Below are positions 39,578 through 47,999 of a stretch of 64,000 nt of DNA, piece after piece; the first letter of the stretch is position 1; each line of letters begins with the position of its first letter. This DNA is from Paraburkholderia agricolaris (GTDB taxonomy: Bacteria > Pseudomonadota > Gammaproteobacteria > Burkholderiales > Burkholderiaceae): the NCBI RefSeq assembly GCF_009455635.1, contig NZ_QPER01000001.1:4216001-4280000 (forward strand), written 5' to 3'. A program made the position numbers and the translations under genes. The notes under the pieces are model-generated. The model did no database searches and had not been told where the DNA came from. It was given only the letters and a program-made list of their open reading frames with translations.

Positions 39578-40192
39578 TTACGGACGGCTGCCCGTCGGGA
39601 ACGGCCATGCCGCTGCCGGGTTCAGCGCGGTCTTCACCGTTGCTGCCGGTGCGCTCGAGACAGAAGTCGCAGCGGGTGCAGGAGCCGCCTTCTTGGCGAC
39701 AGCCTTCTTCGCAGGCGCAGCCTTCTTGGCAGGAGCAGCGGCCTTCTTCGCGGCAGCCTTCTTGGCAGGCGCAGCCTTTTTAGCAGCAGCCTTCTTCGCA
39801 GGCGCAGCTTTCTTGGCAGCAGCCTTTTTCGCAGGCGCAGCCTTCTTCGCAGCAGCCTTCTTAGCCGGTGCTGCCTTCTTTGCTGCGGCCTTCTTCGCCG
39901 GTGCCTTCTTTGCTGCAACCTTCTTCACTGCAGCTTTCTTAGCCGGTGCTGCCTTCTTTGCCGGCGCCTTCTTTGCTGCAACCTTCTTCACGGCGACTTT
40001 CTTGGCTGCAACCTTCTTGGCCGGAGCAGCTTTCTTCGCTGCAACCTTCTTAGCCGGTGCTGCCTTCTTCGCTGCAACCTTCTTCACTGCGACTTTCTTT
40101 GCAGCGACTTTCTTCGCCGGAGCAGCCTTCTTAGCCGGTGCGGCCTTCTTGGCTGCGGGTTTCTTAGCTGCGGCTTTCTTTAAAGTTGCCAT
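39578..40192 (-). CDS. Histone H1-like Lys/Ala-rich DNA-binding protein
   Basis: A 204-residue protein built almost entirely from Ala-Lys repeats (AAPAKKAAPAKK, KVAAKKVAVKK), resembling the C-terminal tail of eukaryotic H1 and bacterial H1-like nucleoid proteins. Only the last 35 residues (APAATSVSSAPAATVKTAL and following) are different. It presumably binds and condenses DNA non-specifically. ATG 40192 is chosen over 40195 because AAGGAG lies 6 nt upstream. Repeats are near-identical at DNA level, so the array can expand or contract by slippage. The coding strand is strongly A/G-biased. Confidence 0.9.
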   Translation of the reverse strand: MATLKKAAAKKPAAKKAAPAKKAAPAKKVAAKKVAVKKVAAKKAAPAKKVAAKKAAPAKKVAAKKVAVKKVAAKKAPAKKAAPAKKAAVKKVAAKKAPAKKAAAKKAAPAKKAAAKKAAPAKKAAAKKAAPAKKAAAKKAAPAKKAAAKKAAAPAKKAAPAKKAVAKKAAPAPAATSVSSAPAATVKTALNPAAAWPFPTGSRP

Positions 40193-40635
40193 CATTTTCT
40201 CCTTCAGGTTTTCAGATGAGAGTCAGTTCAAACTACACCCTTCGTCAAAACCCGTTTCCCGCGGACGCTTCTCAGGGCGCGCGCTACGAAGCGGGCTATT
40301 CATCGGCGTACGCAGGTGCTGCGCGCTTACGCTAATGAATGCGGTAAGGCGCGCGGTGCCAATGGGCACCGCGCGCCAGATCTGGTCGATGCTGGATATC
40401 AGCATCGGCAATTGCTTGATCGGGCCGCCGGCGCGAACGCCAACGGCTTTTTCCGGGGGGAAGTTTGCCCATCCCACTGAAGGGTTCGCAAAGTGCCAGC
40501 CATGTTTGTGGGCCGCGAAGGCACGCGGCGCACCGGGCACGATTTGCATCAGGCGGTTCTGCTCCTAACTAAATTGCCGCGGCCGAAGCCTGCCGGCATC
40601 CCCAAAATGAAATGCATCTGCGACTCGGACCCGGA
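40193..40635. other. Intergenic region between nrdB and the H1-like gene
   Basis: About 440 bp with no supported gene. It contains a 13-bp perfect hairpin (40348-40360 with 40365-40377, loop AATG) of high GC without a T-run, and must include the promoter of the H1-like gene, whose elements I could not define. Confidence 0.5.
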
Positions 40636-41868
40636 TCACTCCCAGGTCAACGCGCCGCCAGTCTGATATTCGATCACTCGCGTCTCGAAGAAGTTGCGTT
40701 CCTTCTTCAGGTCGATCATCTCGCTCATCCACGGGAACGGGTTTTCCTCGTTCGGGTACAGCGGATCGAGACCGATCTGCTGGCAACGGCGGTTGCAGAT
40801 GAAGCGCAGATAGCTCTTGAACATCGACGCATTGAGGCCGAGCACGCCGCGCGGCATCGTGTCTTCCGCGTAACGATATTCAAGTTCGACCGCTTGCTGG
40901 AAGATCTCGCGGATGTCCGCGCGGAACTCAGCCGTCCAGAGTTGCGGGTTTTCGAGTTTGATCTGGTTGATCAGGTCGATGCCGAAATTGCAGTGCATCG
41001 ACTCGTCGCGCAGGATGTACTGGTACTGTTCCGCCGCGCCGGTCATCTTGTTCTGACGGCCAAGCGCCAGGATTTGCGTAAAGCCGACGTAGAAGAACAG
41101 GCCTTCCATCACGCAGGCGAACACGATCAGCGAGCGCAGTAGCGTCTGGTCGGTCTCGAGCGTGCCGGTCTTGAAGCCCGGATCGGTCAGCACATTGATG
41201 TACGGAATCAGGAATTCGTCTTTCGCGCGGATCGAGGCAACCTCGTGATACGCGTTGAAGATTTCGCCTTCGTCGAGGCCCAGCGATTCGACGATGTACT
41301 GGTAAGCGTGCGTGTGGATCGCCTCTTCGAACGCCTGGCGCAGCAGGAACTGGCGGCATTCGGGCGCCGTGATGTGGCGGTAGGTGCCCAGCACGATGTT
41401 GTTGGCGGCGAGCGAGTCAGCCGTCACGAAGAAGCCCAGGTTGCGCTTGACGATGCGGCGCTCGTCTTCGGTCAGCCCGTTCGGGTCTTTCCAGAGGGCG
41501 ATGTCGCGCGACATGTTCACTTCTTGCGGCATCCAGTGGTTGGCACAACCCGCCAGATACTTTTCCCAGGCCCACTTGTATTTGAACGGCACCAACTGAT
41601 TGACGTCGGTCTGGCCGTTGATGATGCGCTTGTCGGCAACATTGACCCGCGCTTCGGAAATCGCAGCCGTTCCGGCAGCGTGAGCGGCGGCAATGCCTTT
41701 TTCGAAAACGTCTTGAGACGCGAAGACGTTTCGGTCCGAGGGAGCATGAGGAGCGGAACGCGTTCCGACTTGCGAACCGACAGCCGATCCCGCAGCGTTG
41801 CGCAACACATTCAGTTGCGTAGCGCTCGAGGGAGTTACGGCAGTGATCTCGTCATCCCAGTTGAGCAT
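40636..41868 (-). CDS. nrdB: Ribonucleoside-diphosphate reductase class Ia, beta subunit
   Basis: Provides the di-iron tyrosyl radical to NrdA for deoxyribonucleotide synthesis. The 410-residue product ([13 protein letters not shown]) has NrdB helices with metal ligands in [15 protein letters not shown] (E, H) and [19 protein letters not shown] (E, H). The N-terminal 60 residues ([19 protein letters not shown]) are an extension before the core. The C-terminus [10 protein letters not shown] resembles the NrdA-docking tail. It lies 644 bp downstream of nrdA on the same strand. Confidence 0.96.
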   Translation of the reverse strand: MLNWDDEITAVTPSSATQLNVLRNAAGSAVGSQVGTRSAPHAPSDRNVFASQDVFEKGIAAAHAAGTAAISEARVNVADKRIINGQTDVNQLVPFKYKWAWEKYLAGCANHWMPQEVNMSRDIALWKDPNGLTEDERRIVKRNLGFFVTADSLAANNIVLGTYRHITAPECRQFLLRQAFEEAIHTHAYQYIVESLGLDEGEIFNAYHEVASIRAKDEFLIPYINVLTDPGFKTGTLETDQTLLRSLIVFACVMEGLFFYVGFTQILALGRQNKMTGAAEQYQYILRDESMHCNFGIDLINQIKLENPQLWTAEFRADIREIFQQAVELEYRYAEDTMPRGVLGLNASMFKSYLRFICNRRCQQIGLDPLYPNEENPFPWMSEMIDLKKERNFFETRVIEYQTGGALTWE

Positions 41869-42512
41869 AAATGTCACCATCAATTTAGAACGGTTTGTAC
41901 CATCTTTTCACGAGCGATAAAAGAGTTCGCTGATGAAAAATCCTGTTTTCGATTCGCGTTGCTACGTTCATACAACACTTTGTTCAACAGACTGTGTGTG
42001 TCGCCTCATGTGAAGCGTGTTGAACGCGTGTCGTCGAAGTGCTTCGCGAGCTCGAAGAGCAACGTGTCGAAGCGACGATTCGCTGCTCTATCTATCTGTA
42101 TTGCGGAGCGTGCTTGCAGCGTTTTGCGATTGCTTCCTGCTGCCTCGCTGACGCGGTGGATTGCCTGTTCGTCAGCGCTGGCGAGGTGAAGTTCAATGCG
42201 ATGTCGAGCGATGCTTCTGGCCGGCTGTGTCGTTCGACCTTTGACCGGAGCGTTTGCTGAGCGCTTCATGTCGAGCGCTTCGTCTGTGCTGCCGACTGCT
42301 TCATCTACTGCCTGCTTACCGCTTGCCATGCTTCGCTGCTGTTCGACGAGCGGTGTAACGTCGATTCTGTTTCGCCACGCCGCTCGTCTACTTCACTTCG
42401 GTACTACTTCTATCAGGCTTGCCGATCGCTGCATGCGGGTCTTTACCTACACCCATCTGCCACGCAGCGATCCTGCCGCCTGCTTCGTGCTCGCCTCGCA
42501 GTTGCCAGACGC
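41869..42512. other. Long nrdA-nrdB spacer
   Basis: 644 bp between nrdA and nrdB. A 107-codon minus-strand frame (42006-42329, MASGKQAVDEAVGSTDEA) exists but lacks a Shine-Dalgarno and has lower third-position GC than neighbours, so I do not call it a gene. The DNA is rich in repeated GCTTCG/CGAAGC blocks. No NrdR box is seen here. nrdB may have its own promoter within 41880-41990 (AT-rich). Confidence 0.45.
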
Positions 42513-45500
42513 TTACTGGCAAGCCTCGCACTCGTCGAAACCCGGATCGCCCGGACGCATCATGCACACCGGACCGTCCGCTTCCGGCGCTGCTTCGACT
42601 GCAACGGCCGGCGCTGCCGCCGCTACCTGGATGCCGCCCGAAGCCGCACCGCCGTTCGCGCCGAAGCTGCCTGCCGCGCCACCGCCGACACCGCCCGCGC
42701 CGCCCGATCCTTCGCCGCCACCCGAGCTCACCGCGTTCAGTGCGCCGTGCGCCACCGTCGACTTCTCGACGTGCGTTGCCGCCATCGTGCGGAGGTAGTA
42801 GGTGGTCTTCAGGCCGCGCACCCATGCGAGCTTGTAGATCTCGTCGAGCTTCTTACCCGACGCGCCGCCCATGTAAATGTTCAGCGACTGCGCCTGGTCG
42901 ATCCACTTCTGACGGCGCGAAGCCGCCTCGACCAGCCACACTGGATCGAGTTCGAACGCGGTCGCGTAGATCGCACGCAGGTCGGCCGGGATGCGGTCGA
43001 TGCGCGAGAGCGTGCCGTCGAAGTATTTCAGGTCGGCGACCATCACTTCGTCCCACAGACCGCGTTCCTTCAGGTCGCGCACCAGGTAGTCGTTGACCAC
43101 CGTGAATTCGCCCGACAGATTCGACTTCACATACAGGTTCTGGAAGGTCGGTTCGATACAGGCCGACACGCCGATGATGTTCGAGATCGTCGCCGTCGGC
43201 GCGATCGCGATGCAGTTCGAGTTGCGCATGCCGTAGGTGGCGATGCGCGAACGCAGCTCGGTCCAGTCCATCGACTCGCTCGAATCGACTTCGACATAAC
43301 CGCCGCGCGCATCGGCCAGCAGCTTCACCGAGTCTTGCGGGAGGATGCCGCGGTCCCACAGCGAGCCGCGGTAGCTGGAATAACGGCCGCGTTCCTGCGC
43401 CAGTTCAGTCGACGCGTAGTAAGCGTAGTAGCAGACCGCTTCCATCGACGTATCGGCGAACGCAACCGCCTCTTGCGACGCGTACGGCGTGCGCAGCAGG
43501 TGCAGGCAGTCCTGGAAGCCCATGATGCCCATGCCGACCGGACGGTGCTTCAGGTTCGAGTTACGCGCCTTGGCAACCGCGTAGTAATTGATGTCGATTA
43601 CGTTGTCGAGCATGCGCATTGCCACGCTGACGGTGCGCTTGAGCTTGTCGTGGTCCAGCGCCAGGGTGCCGTCGGCCTGTTCCTTCAGGTGAGCGACGAG
43701 GTTCACCGAGCCCAGGTTGCAGACGGCGATTTCGGAGTCGCTGGTGTTCAGCGTGATTTCCGTGCACAGGTTCGACGAGTGGACGACGCCGACGTGCTGT
43801 TGCGGCGAGCGCACATTGCACGGATCCTTGAACGTGATCCACGGGTGGCCGGTTTCGAACAGCATGCCCAGCATCTTGCGCCACAGTTGCGCTGCCGGAA
43901 GCTTCTTGAACAGCTTGATCTCGCCGCGCGCGACCTTGTCTTCGTAAGCCGTGTAAGCCGCTTCGAATTCCGCGCCGAACTTGTCGTGCAGATCCGGGCA
44001 GGTAGACGGCGAGAACAGCGTCCAGTCACCGCCTTCGTGCACGCGCTTCATGAACAGGTCGGGAATCCAGTTCGCCGTGTTCATGTCGTGGGTGCGGCGA
44101 CGGTCGTCGCCGGTGTTCTTACGCAGCTCGAGGAATTCCTCGATGTCCAGGTGCCACGTTTCCAGGTACGCGCAGACCGCGCCCTTGCGCTTGCCGCCCT
44201 GGTTGACCGCCACCGCCGTGTCGTTGACGACCTTCAGGAACGGCACCACGCCTTGCGACTTGCCGTTGGTGCCCTTGATGTGCGAACCGAGCGCACGCAC
44301 GCGCGTCCAGTCGTTGCCCAGACCGCCGGCGAATTTCGACAGCAGCGCGTTTTCCTTCAGCGCTTCGTAGATGCCGTCGAGATCGTCGTCGACCGTGGTC
44401 AGGTAGCACGACGACAGTTGCGAGCGGCGGGTGCCCGAGTTGAACAGCGTAGGCGTGGACGACATGAAGTCGAAGCTCGACAGCACGTTGTAAAACTCGA
44501 TCGCGCGCGCTTCGCGGTCGATCTCGTTCAGCGACAGGCCCATCGCCACACGCATAAAGAATGCCTGGGGCATTTCGATGCGCACGCCGTCGTGATGCAG
44601 GAAGTAGCGGTCATACAGCGTTTGCAGACCGAGGTAGCCGAATTGCAGGTCGCGGTTGTTGTCGAGCGCCGCGCCCAGTCGCTTCAGGTCGAACTGCAGC
44701 AGCTTGTCGTCGAGCAGCTCGGCTTGCACGCCGCGCTTGATGAACTGCGGGAAGTATTCGGCGTAACGATTGGCCATTTCGCCTTGCGTGACTTCCTCTT
44801 CGAGGATCTCGCGGCGGATCGTGTGCAGCAGGATGCGTGCGGTGACCTGGCTATACGCCGGGTCCTTTTCGATCATCGTGCGGGCAGCCAGAATCGCCGA
44901 GTCGTAGACCTGGCTCATCGGCACGCCGTCGTACAGATTCTTCACCGTTTCCGCGATGATCGGATCGGCGCTCACGGCGTCGCCCAGGTTCGCGCAGGCG
45001 GATTCGATAATGCCGCGCAGCGCTGCCATGTCGAGCGGACGCGTCACGCCGTTGTCGGTGACGTTCAGACCCGGCGTGTTGGCGACGATTTGCTCGTCAT
45101 GGCCGCGCGCCTGGGTGCGCTTCTCGCGATACAGCACGTACGCACGCGCGACGTTGTGTTCGCCGCCGCGCATCAGCGCGAGTTCGACCTGATCCTGGAT
45201 GTCTTCAATATGGAACGTGCCGCCGTTCGGGCGGCTGCGCACGAGCGCGCGCACCACGTTCTGCGTGAGTTGCTCGACCAGTTCGCGCACGCGCGCGGAG
45301 GCTGCGCCTTGACCACCGTTGACGGCCAGGAATGCCTTCGTCACGGCGATGGCGATTTTCGACGGTTCGAACGACACCACGCTGCCGTTACGGCGGATCA
45401 CCTTGTAGTCGGCGTAGGTCGTTTGCGGCGCGAGCGGCTGCGCGCCTTGTGCCTGGCCGAAGGTCTGGCCAGTCGGTGAACCCTCGTACCGGGTCGTCGC

Positions 45501-45518
45501 GTTGTCGGTGGTTTGCAT
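42513..45518 (-). CDS. nrdA: Ribonucleoside-diphosphate reductase class Ia, alpha subunit
   Basis: Catalytic subunit reducing NDPs to dNDPs. The 1001-residue protein starts MQTTDNATTRYEG (GGAG 8 nt upstream of ATG 45518), has an N-terminal ATP-cone (about 40-130, IRRNGSVVSFEPSKIAIAV) indicating dATP overall allosteric control, the barrel with SSTPTLFNSGTRRSQLSSCYL (first redox cysteine) and NLCTEITLN, and the C-terminal redox pair in FDECEACQ. It is longer than E. coli NrdA (761 aa) because of N- and C-terminal extensions, including a Gly/Ala/Ser-rich linker before the tail. Regulated by the NrdR/DnaA-box region upstream. Confidence 0.96.
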   Translation of the reverse strand: MQTTDNATTRYEGSPTGQTFGQAQGAQPLAPQTTYADYKVIRRNGSVVSFEPSKIAIAVTKAFLAVNGGQGAASARVRELVEQLTQNVVRALVRSRPNGGTFHIEDIQDQVELALMRGGEHNVARAYVLYREKRTQARGHDEQIVANTPGLNVTDNGVTRPLDMAALRGIIESACANLGDAVSADPIIAETVKNLYDGVPMSQVYDSAILAARTMIEKDPAYSQVTARILLHTIRREILEEEVTQGEMANRYAEYFPQFIKRGVQAELLDDKLLQFDLKRLGAALDNNRDLQFGYLGLQTLYDRYFLHHDGVRIEMPQAFFMRVAMGLSLNEIDREARAIEFYNVLSSFDFMSSTPTLFNSGTRRSQLSSCYLTTVDDDLDGIYEALKENALLSKFAGGLGNDWTRVRALGSHIKGTNGKSQGVVPFLKVVNDTAVAVNQGGKRKGAVCAYLETWHLDIEEFLELRKNTGDDRRRTHDMNTANWIPDLFMKRVHEGGDWTLFSPSTCPDLHDKFGAEFEAAYTAYEDKVARGEIKLFKKLPAAQLWRKMLGMLFETGHPWITFKDPCNVRSPQQHVGVVHSSNLCTEITLNTSDSEIAVCNLGSVNLVAHLKEQADGTLALDHDKLKRTVSVAMRMLDNVIDINYYAVAKARNSNLKHRPVGMGIMGFQDCLHLLRTPYASQEAVAFADTSMEAVCYYAYYASTELAQERGRYSSYRGSLWDRGILPQDSVKLLADARGGYVEVDSSESMDWTELRSRIATYGMRNSNCIAIAPTATISNIIGVSACIEPTFQNLYVKSNLSGEFTVVNDYLVRDLKERGLWDEVMVADLKYFDGTLSRIDRIPADLRAIYATAFELDPVWLVEAASRRQKWIDQAQSLNIYMGGASGKKLDEIYKLAWVRGLKTTYYLRTMAATHVEKSTVAHGALNAVSSGGGEGSGGAGGVGGGAAGSFGANGGAASGGIQVAAAAPAVAVEAAPEADGPVCMMRPGDPGFDECEACQ

Positions 45519-45825
45519 GTGCAAAGCTCCTGGTCCTGGAAATGGTGCGGAGAAAGCCGCGGATTAAAACGAACGCTGCGCCGCCGCGTGCGCAAGCGAT
45601 GGGGTGCAGGAAAAAGGCCGGCTGAGCCGGGTGGCGGGATGCGACAGCGATGAAGCCTGGTTTGAATTGATGACGGTCTTCACGCTATGAGTCGCGATCA
45701 CTTGCTGTGCCCTTTCCCTGAATGTTTCTGGACGCTGCCGACTCTCTATCAGCCGCGCCGCAGGAATATTTTCCGGTTGCCCGGAATGCTTGCGGCGCCA
45801 TGCTCGGGAGCGGGGCGCCGCTGAC

Positions 45826-45873
45826 TTATTCACTCGGTTATGCACTCAGTTATTCACACGGTTATGCACAGAG
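45826..45873 (+). promoter_or_regulatory. Four tandem DnaA-box-like sites, 12-bp register, upstream of nrdA
   Basis: Four consecutive 12-bp units each begin with a DnaA-box-like 9-mer: TTATTCACT (45826), TTATGCACT (45838), TTATTCACA (45850) and TTATGCACA (45862). The last two match the consensus TTATNCACA exactly; the first two differ only at the final base. The array ends 2 bp before NrdR box 1. Confidence 0.75.
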
Positions 45874-45875
45874 CA

Positions 45876-45922
45876 ACACAAGATATAGTGCAAAACCGAA
45901 TTTCTGGCACCAAGTATAGTGG
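45876..45922 (-). promoter_or_regulatory. Two NrdR boxes upstream of nrdA
   Basis: Minus-strand GCACTATATCTTGTGT (45891-45876) matches the 16-bp NrdR consensus at about 14 positions; CCACTATACTTGGTGC (45922-45907) matches at about 11. Their 31-bp centre spacing (three helical turns) is the usual arrangement of NrdR box pairs. The second box covers the -10 hexamer. Confidence 0.88.
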
Positions 45923-45940
45923 AGATTCGAGACAGGTCAA
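45913..45940 (-). promoter_or_regulatory. Sigma-70 promoter of nrdA
   Basis: Minus strand TTGACC (45940-45935), 16-bp spacer, TATACT (45918-45913). The expected start is near 45905, giving a leader of about 390 nt before the nrdA ATG. Confidence 0.75.
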
Positions 45941-46058
45941 ATCGTTTTATTTGCTTTCGAAGTCTTGACTTTTGCATCTCGCGGCGCAAAGCCGCCTCCC
46001 CGGAGAACAAGGCTGCGCCTGGTTCTGCCCGTCTCACGCAAAGTCGTGAGAAGACCCT

Positions 46059-46655
46059 TTACGGCACTCTGGGAAACTTGAGATAGGGGAAGTACTGATC
46101 CGCCAACGCGGTGTCGCGCTGCAGACGCTGCCACTCGAAATGACGCCCTGGATCGGTCTTGCGGCCGGGCGCGATGTCAGAGTGACCGGCCAGCCCCTCG
46201 ACCGGATAGCGAGCCTTGAGCGCCGTCACTAGTGCGCCGAGCGTGCGGTATTGCGCCGCTTCGAAAGCAGTCGTGTCACTGCCCTCCAGCTCGATGCCGA
46301 TCGAGAAATCATTGCAGCGCTCGCGGCCGAAAAAATTCGACGGCCCGGCGTGCCATGCCCGCTCGTTGCAGGATACGAATTGCTCGAGCGCGCCGTCGCG
46401 ATGGATCACGAAGTGCGCCGAGACCCGCACGCCGCGCAGATGCGTGTCGTAGTAGGGGTGGGCGTCACAGTCGAGCGTGTTCTGGAAAAGTTCGGCAATC
46501 GCCGTGCCGCCGAATTCATTGGGCGGCAAGCTGATGTTGTGTACGACGATCAGCGTGGGCACCGCCCCTTCGGGTCGCGCTTCGAAATTCGGCGAGGGAA
46601 GTTTGCGTGCGGCGGAGACCCAACCGTCGGCGTCGACGGTGAACGCGAGGTTCAT
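46059..46655 (-). CDS. ampD: 1,6-anhydro-N-acetylmuramyl-L-alanine amidase AmpD
   Basis: Cytoplasmic zinc amidase that cleaves anhydro-muropeptides in peptidoglycan recycling and controls AmpR/AmpC induction where present. The 198-residue protein carries zinc ligands H39 (LIVVHNISLPP), H158 and D168 (GHSDIAPGRKTDPG) and E122 (SIGIELEGSD). Length agrees with C. freundii AmpD (187 aa). Its start overlaps the stop of the PP0621-type gene by 4 bp. No ampC or ampR is in the window. Confidence 0.96.
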   Translation of the reverse strand: MNLAFTVDADGWVSAARKLPSPNFEARPEGAVPTLIVVHNISLPPNEFGGTAIAELFQNTLDCDAHPYYDTHLRGVRVSAHFVIHRDGALEQFVSCNERAWHAGPSNFFGRERCNDFSIGIELEGSDTTAFEAAQYRTLGALVTALKARYPVEGLAGHSDIAPGRKTDPGRHFEWQRLQRDTALADQYFPYLKFPRVP

Positions 46656-46990
46656 CGAGCGTCGCGGCCCGTGGGACGCGCGTCATGCCGCTGTGCGTGC
46701 GCGGCGCTGCAGAATGCCTGCCCCGCGACCACCACGGAGTCGCTCTTCGGCGCGTGCACGCCGCACTCGGCGCAACGGATCATCGGCTCGGCGAGCTGCG
46801 GCTGTGCGGAAGCGGGTCCACGCGCGCCGCCGTTCGGACCATTCTGGCCGCCTTGGCGATTTGCCCCACCGGCGCCATTCGCACCGGCGCCCCCCGCGCG
46901 TTGCGACGCTTGCGCGTCATGACGACGCAGCGCCTTGACCAGCCATTGGCCAACGATGAACAACAGGATCAGCAGAAAAATTTGTCGCAT
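46652..46990 (-). CDS. PP0621-family small membrane protein
   Basis: A 112-residue protein with an N-terminal transmembrane helix (about 2-20, QIFLLILLFIVGQWLVKAL), a Gly/Asn/Gln-rich low-complexity middle (about 28-68) and a C-terminal Cys-containing domain (MIRCAECGVHAPKSD, then GQAFCSAAHAQRH), likely a zinc site built from the CxxC and C/H residues. The family is of unknown function and usually sits beside ampD, as here. Confidence 0.82.
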   Translation of the reverse strand: MRQIFLLILLFIVGQWLVKALRRHDAQASQRAGGAGANGAGGANRQGGQNGPNGGARGPASAQPQLAEPMIRCAECGVHAPKSDSVVVAGQAFCSAAHAQRHDARPTGRDAR

Positions 46991-47000
46991 AGCAGGACAC

Positions 47001-47918
47001 TCACACTACAGCACGGTGCAACAGCACCTCGAATACGAAACGGCTGCCGACGTACGCCAGCAGCAGCGCGACGAACGACGCCAGCACCCAGCGCAATGCC
47101 GCACGGCCGCGCCAGCCGGACACCTTGCGCGCGGTCAGCAGCGCACCGAACATCACCCAGGAAAGAATCGCGAACACGGTTTTGTGATCGAGCCTCAACG
47201 CACGGTCGACCAGTTGCTCGCTAAATATGATGCCCGAGAGCAGCGTCAGTGTGAGCAGCACGAAACCCGCGCCGATCAGACGGAACAGCAGCTTTTCCAA
47301 AGTCAGCAGCGGCGGCAGCGTGTCGAGCCAACTCGACAGCCAGCCGCTTCCCGCAGCAGCCGCATTGCGTTGCGACATGCCGCCGCGCATTGCGTGCAGA
47401 CGCCGCTCGACCAGCAGCATCAGAACCGCGTGCAGTGCCGCGATAGCAAACAGACCGTACGCGATATTGGCGATCAGGAAATGCAGCTTGAACATGGGCG
47501 CCGCCGAATACGGCAGCACGCGCACGCCGTTGAAGGCCAGCGGCAATAAGGAAGCGACGCAGGCAAGCGGAAGCACAAGCAGGCGCAGGCCGTCGAGCGG
47601 GAAGAAAAAGCTCTCGATCCAGTAGATGCCGGCGCCGAGCCAGAACATCGCCGACAGTGCGAACGCGAAACCGAACACCATCGCGTTCTGGGGAAAGATG
47701 GTGGTATGCAGCAGCACGCCGTGGGCGAGCAGCGCGACAAACAGTAGCGCGCGGCCCGAGGCGCTCATGCCCGAGGCCGCCGAGACGCTTGCAGCGGCCG
47801 GCACCGGCGGCACGCTCTCGAGCATGGGGCGCAGGGCGGCGTGCCGGTGCGAGCGCCAGCCGGCCACGGCGAGACCGCCGTAGAGGAGCGCAGTGAGGGC
47901 ATACAGTACAATATCCAT
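47001..47918 (-). CDS. CcsA/YpjD-type cytochrome c assembly family membrane protein
   Basis: A 305-residue polytopic membrane protein with about eight hydrophobic segments. Recognisable elements are LPLAFNGVRVLPYSAAPMFKLHFLIA, LFAIAALHAVLMLLVER and FVLLTLTLLSGIIFSEQ, followed by KTVFAILSWVMFGALL, matching the cytochrome_C_asm family. Position upstream of ampD and divergent to ffh is typical of YpjD/CorE proteins, whose function is uncertain (once linked to metal efflux). A haem-handling WWD motif is not visible, so a true CcsA role is unlikely. Confidence 0.85.
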   Translation of the reverse strand: MDIVLYALTALLYGGLAVAGWRSHRHAALRPMLESVPPVPAAASVSAASGMSASGRALLFVALLAHGVLLHTTIFPQNAMVFGFAFALSAMFWLGAGIYWIESFFFPLDGLRLLVLPLACVASLLPLAFNGVRVLPYSAAPMFKLHFLIANIAYGLFAIAALHAVLMLLVERRLHAMRGGMSQRNAAAAGSGWLSSWLDTLPPLLTLEKLLFRLIGAGFVLLTLTLLSGIIFSEQLVDRALRLDHKTVFAILSWVMFGALLTARKVSGWRGRAALRWVLASFVALLLAYVGSRFVFEVLLHRAVV

Positions 47919-47999
47919 ATTCGAAGTTTACACTAGGCCCCTGCTCCGCGACGTCTCCCGCATCGCGCCCTGCTCCGGCCGCACTGTTCATCGCTCCCC

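Noticed and set aside
39578..40192. CRISPR-like array
   Set aside because: The regular repeats are codon repeats of the Ala/Lys H1-like protein, with no spacers. No CRISPR array is present in the window.
40223..40549. 108-codon minus-strand frame between nrdB and the H1-like gene
   Set aside because: It crosses the strong GC hairpin at 40348-40377, and its composition does not resemble a conserved protein.
41880..41990. NrdR box in front of nrdB
   Set aside because: The AT-rich stretch contains ACAACACTTTGTTC, but it does not fit the NrdR 16-mer; only nrdA has convincing boxes.
42006..42329. 107-codon minus-strand frame between nrdA and nrdB
   Set aside because: No Shine-Dalgarno and codon third positions lower in GC than both neighbours; not called as a gene, though conservation should decide.
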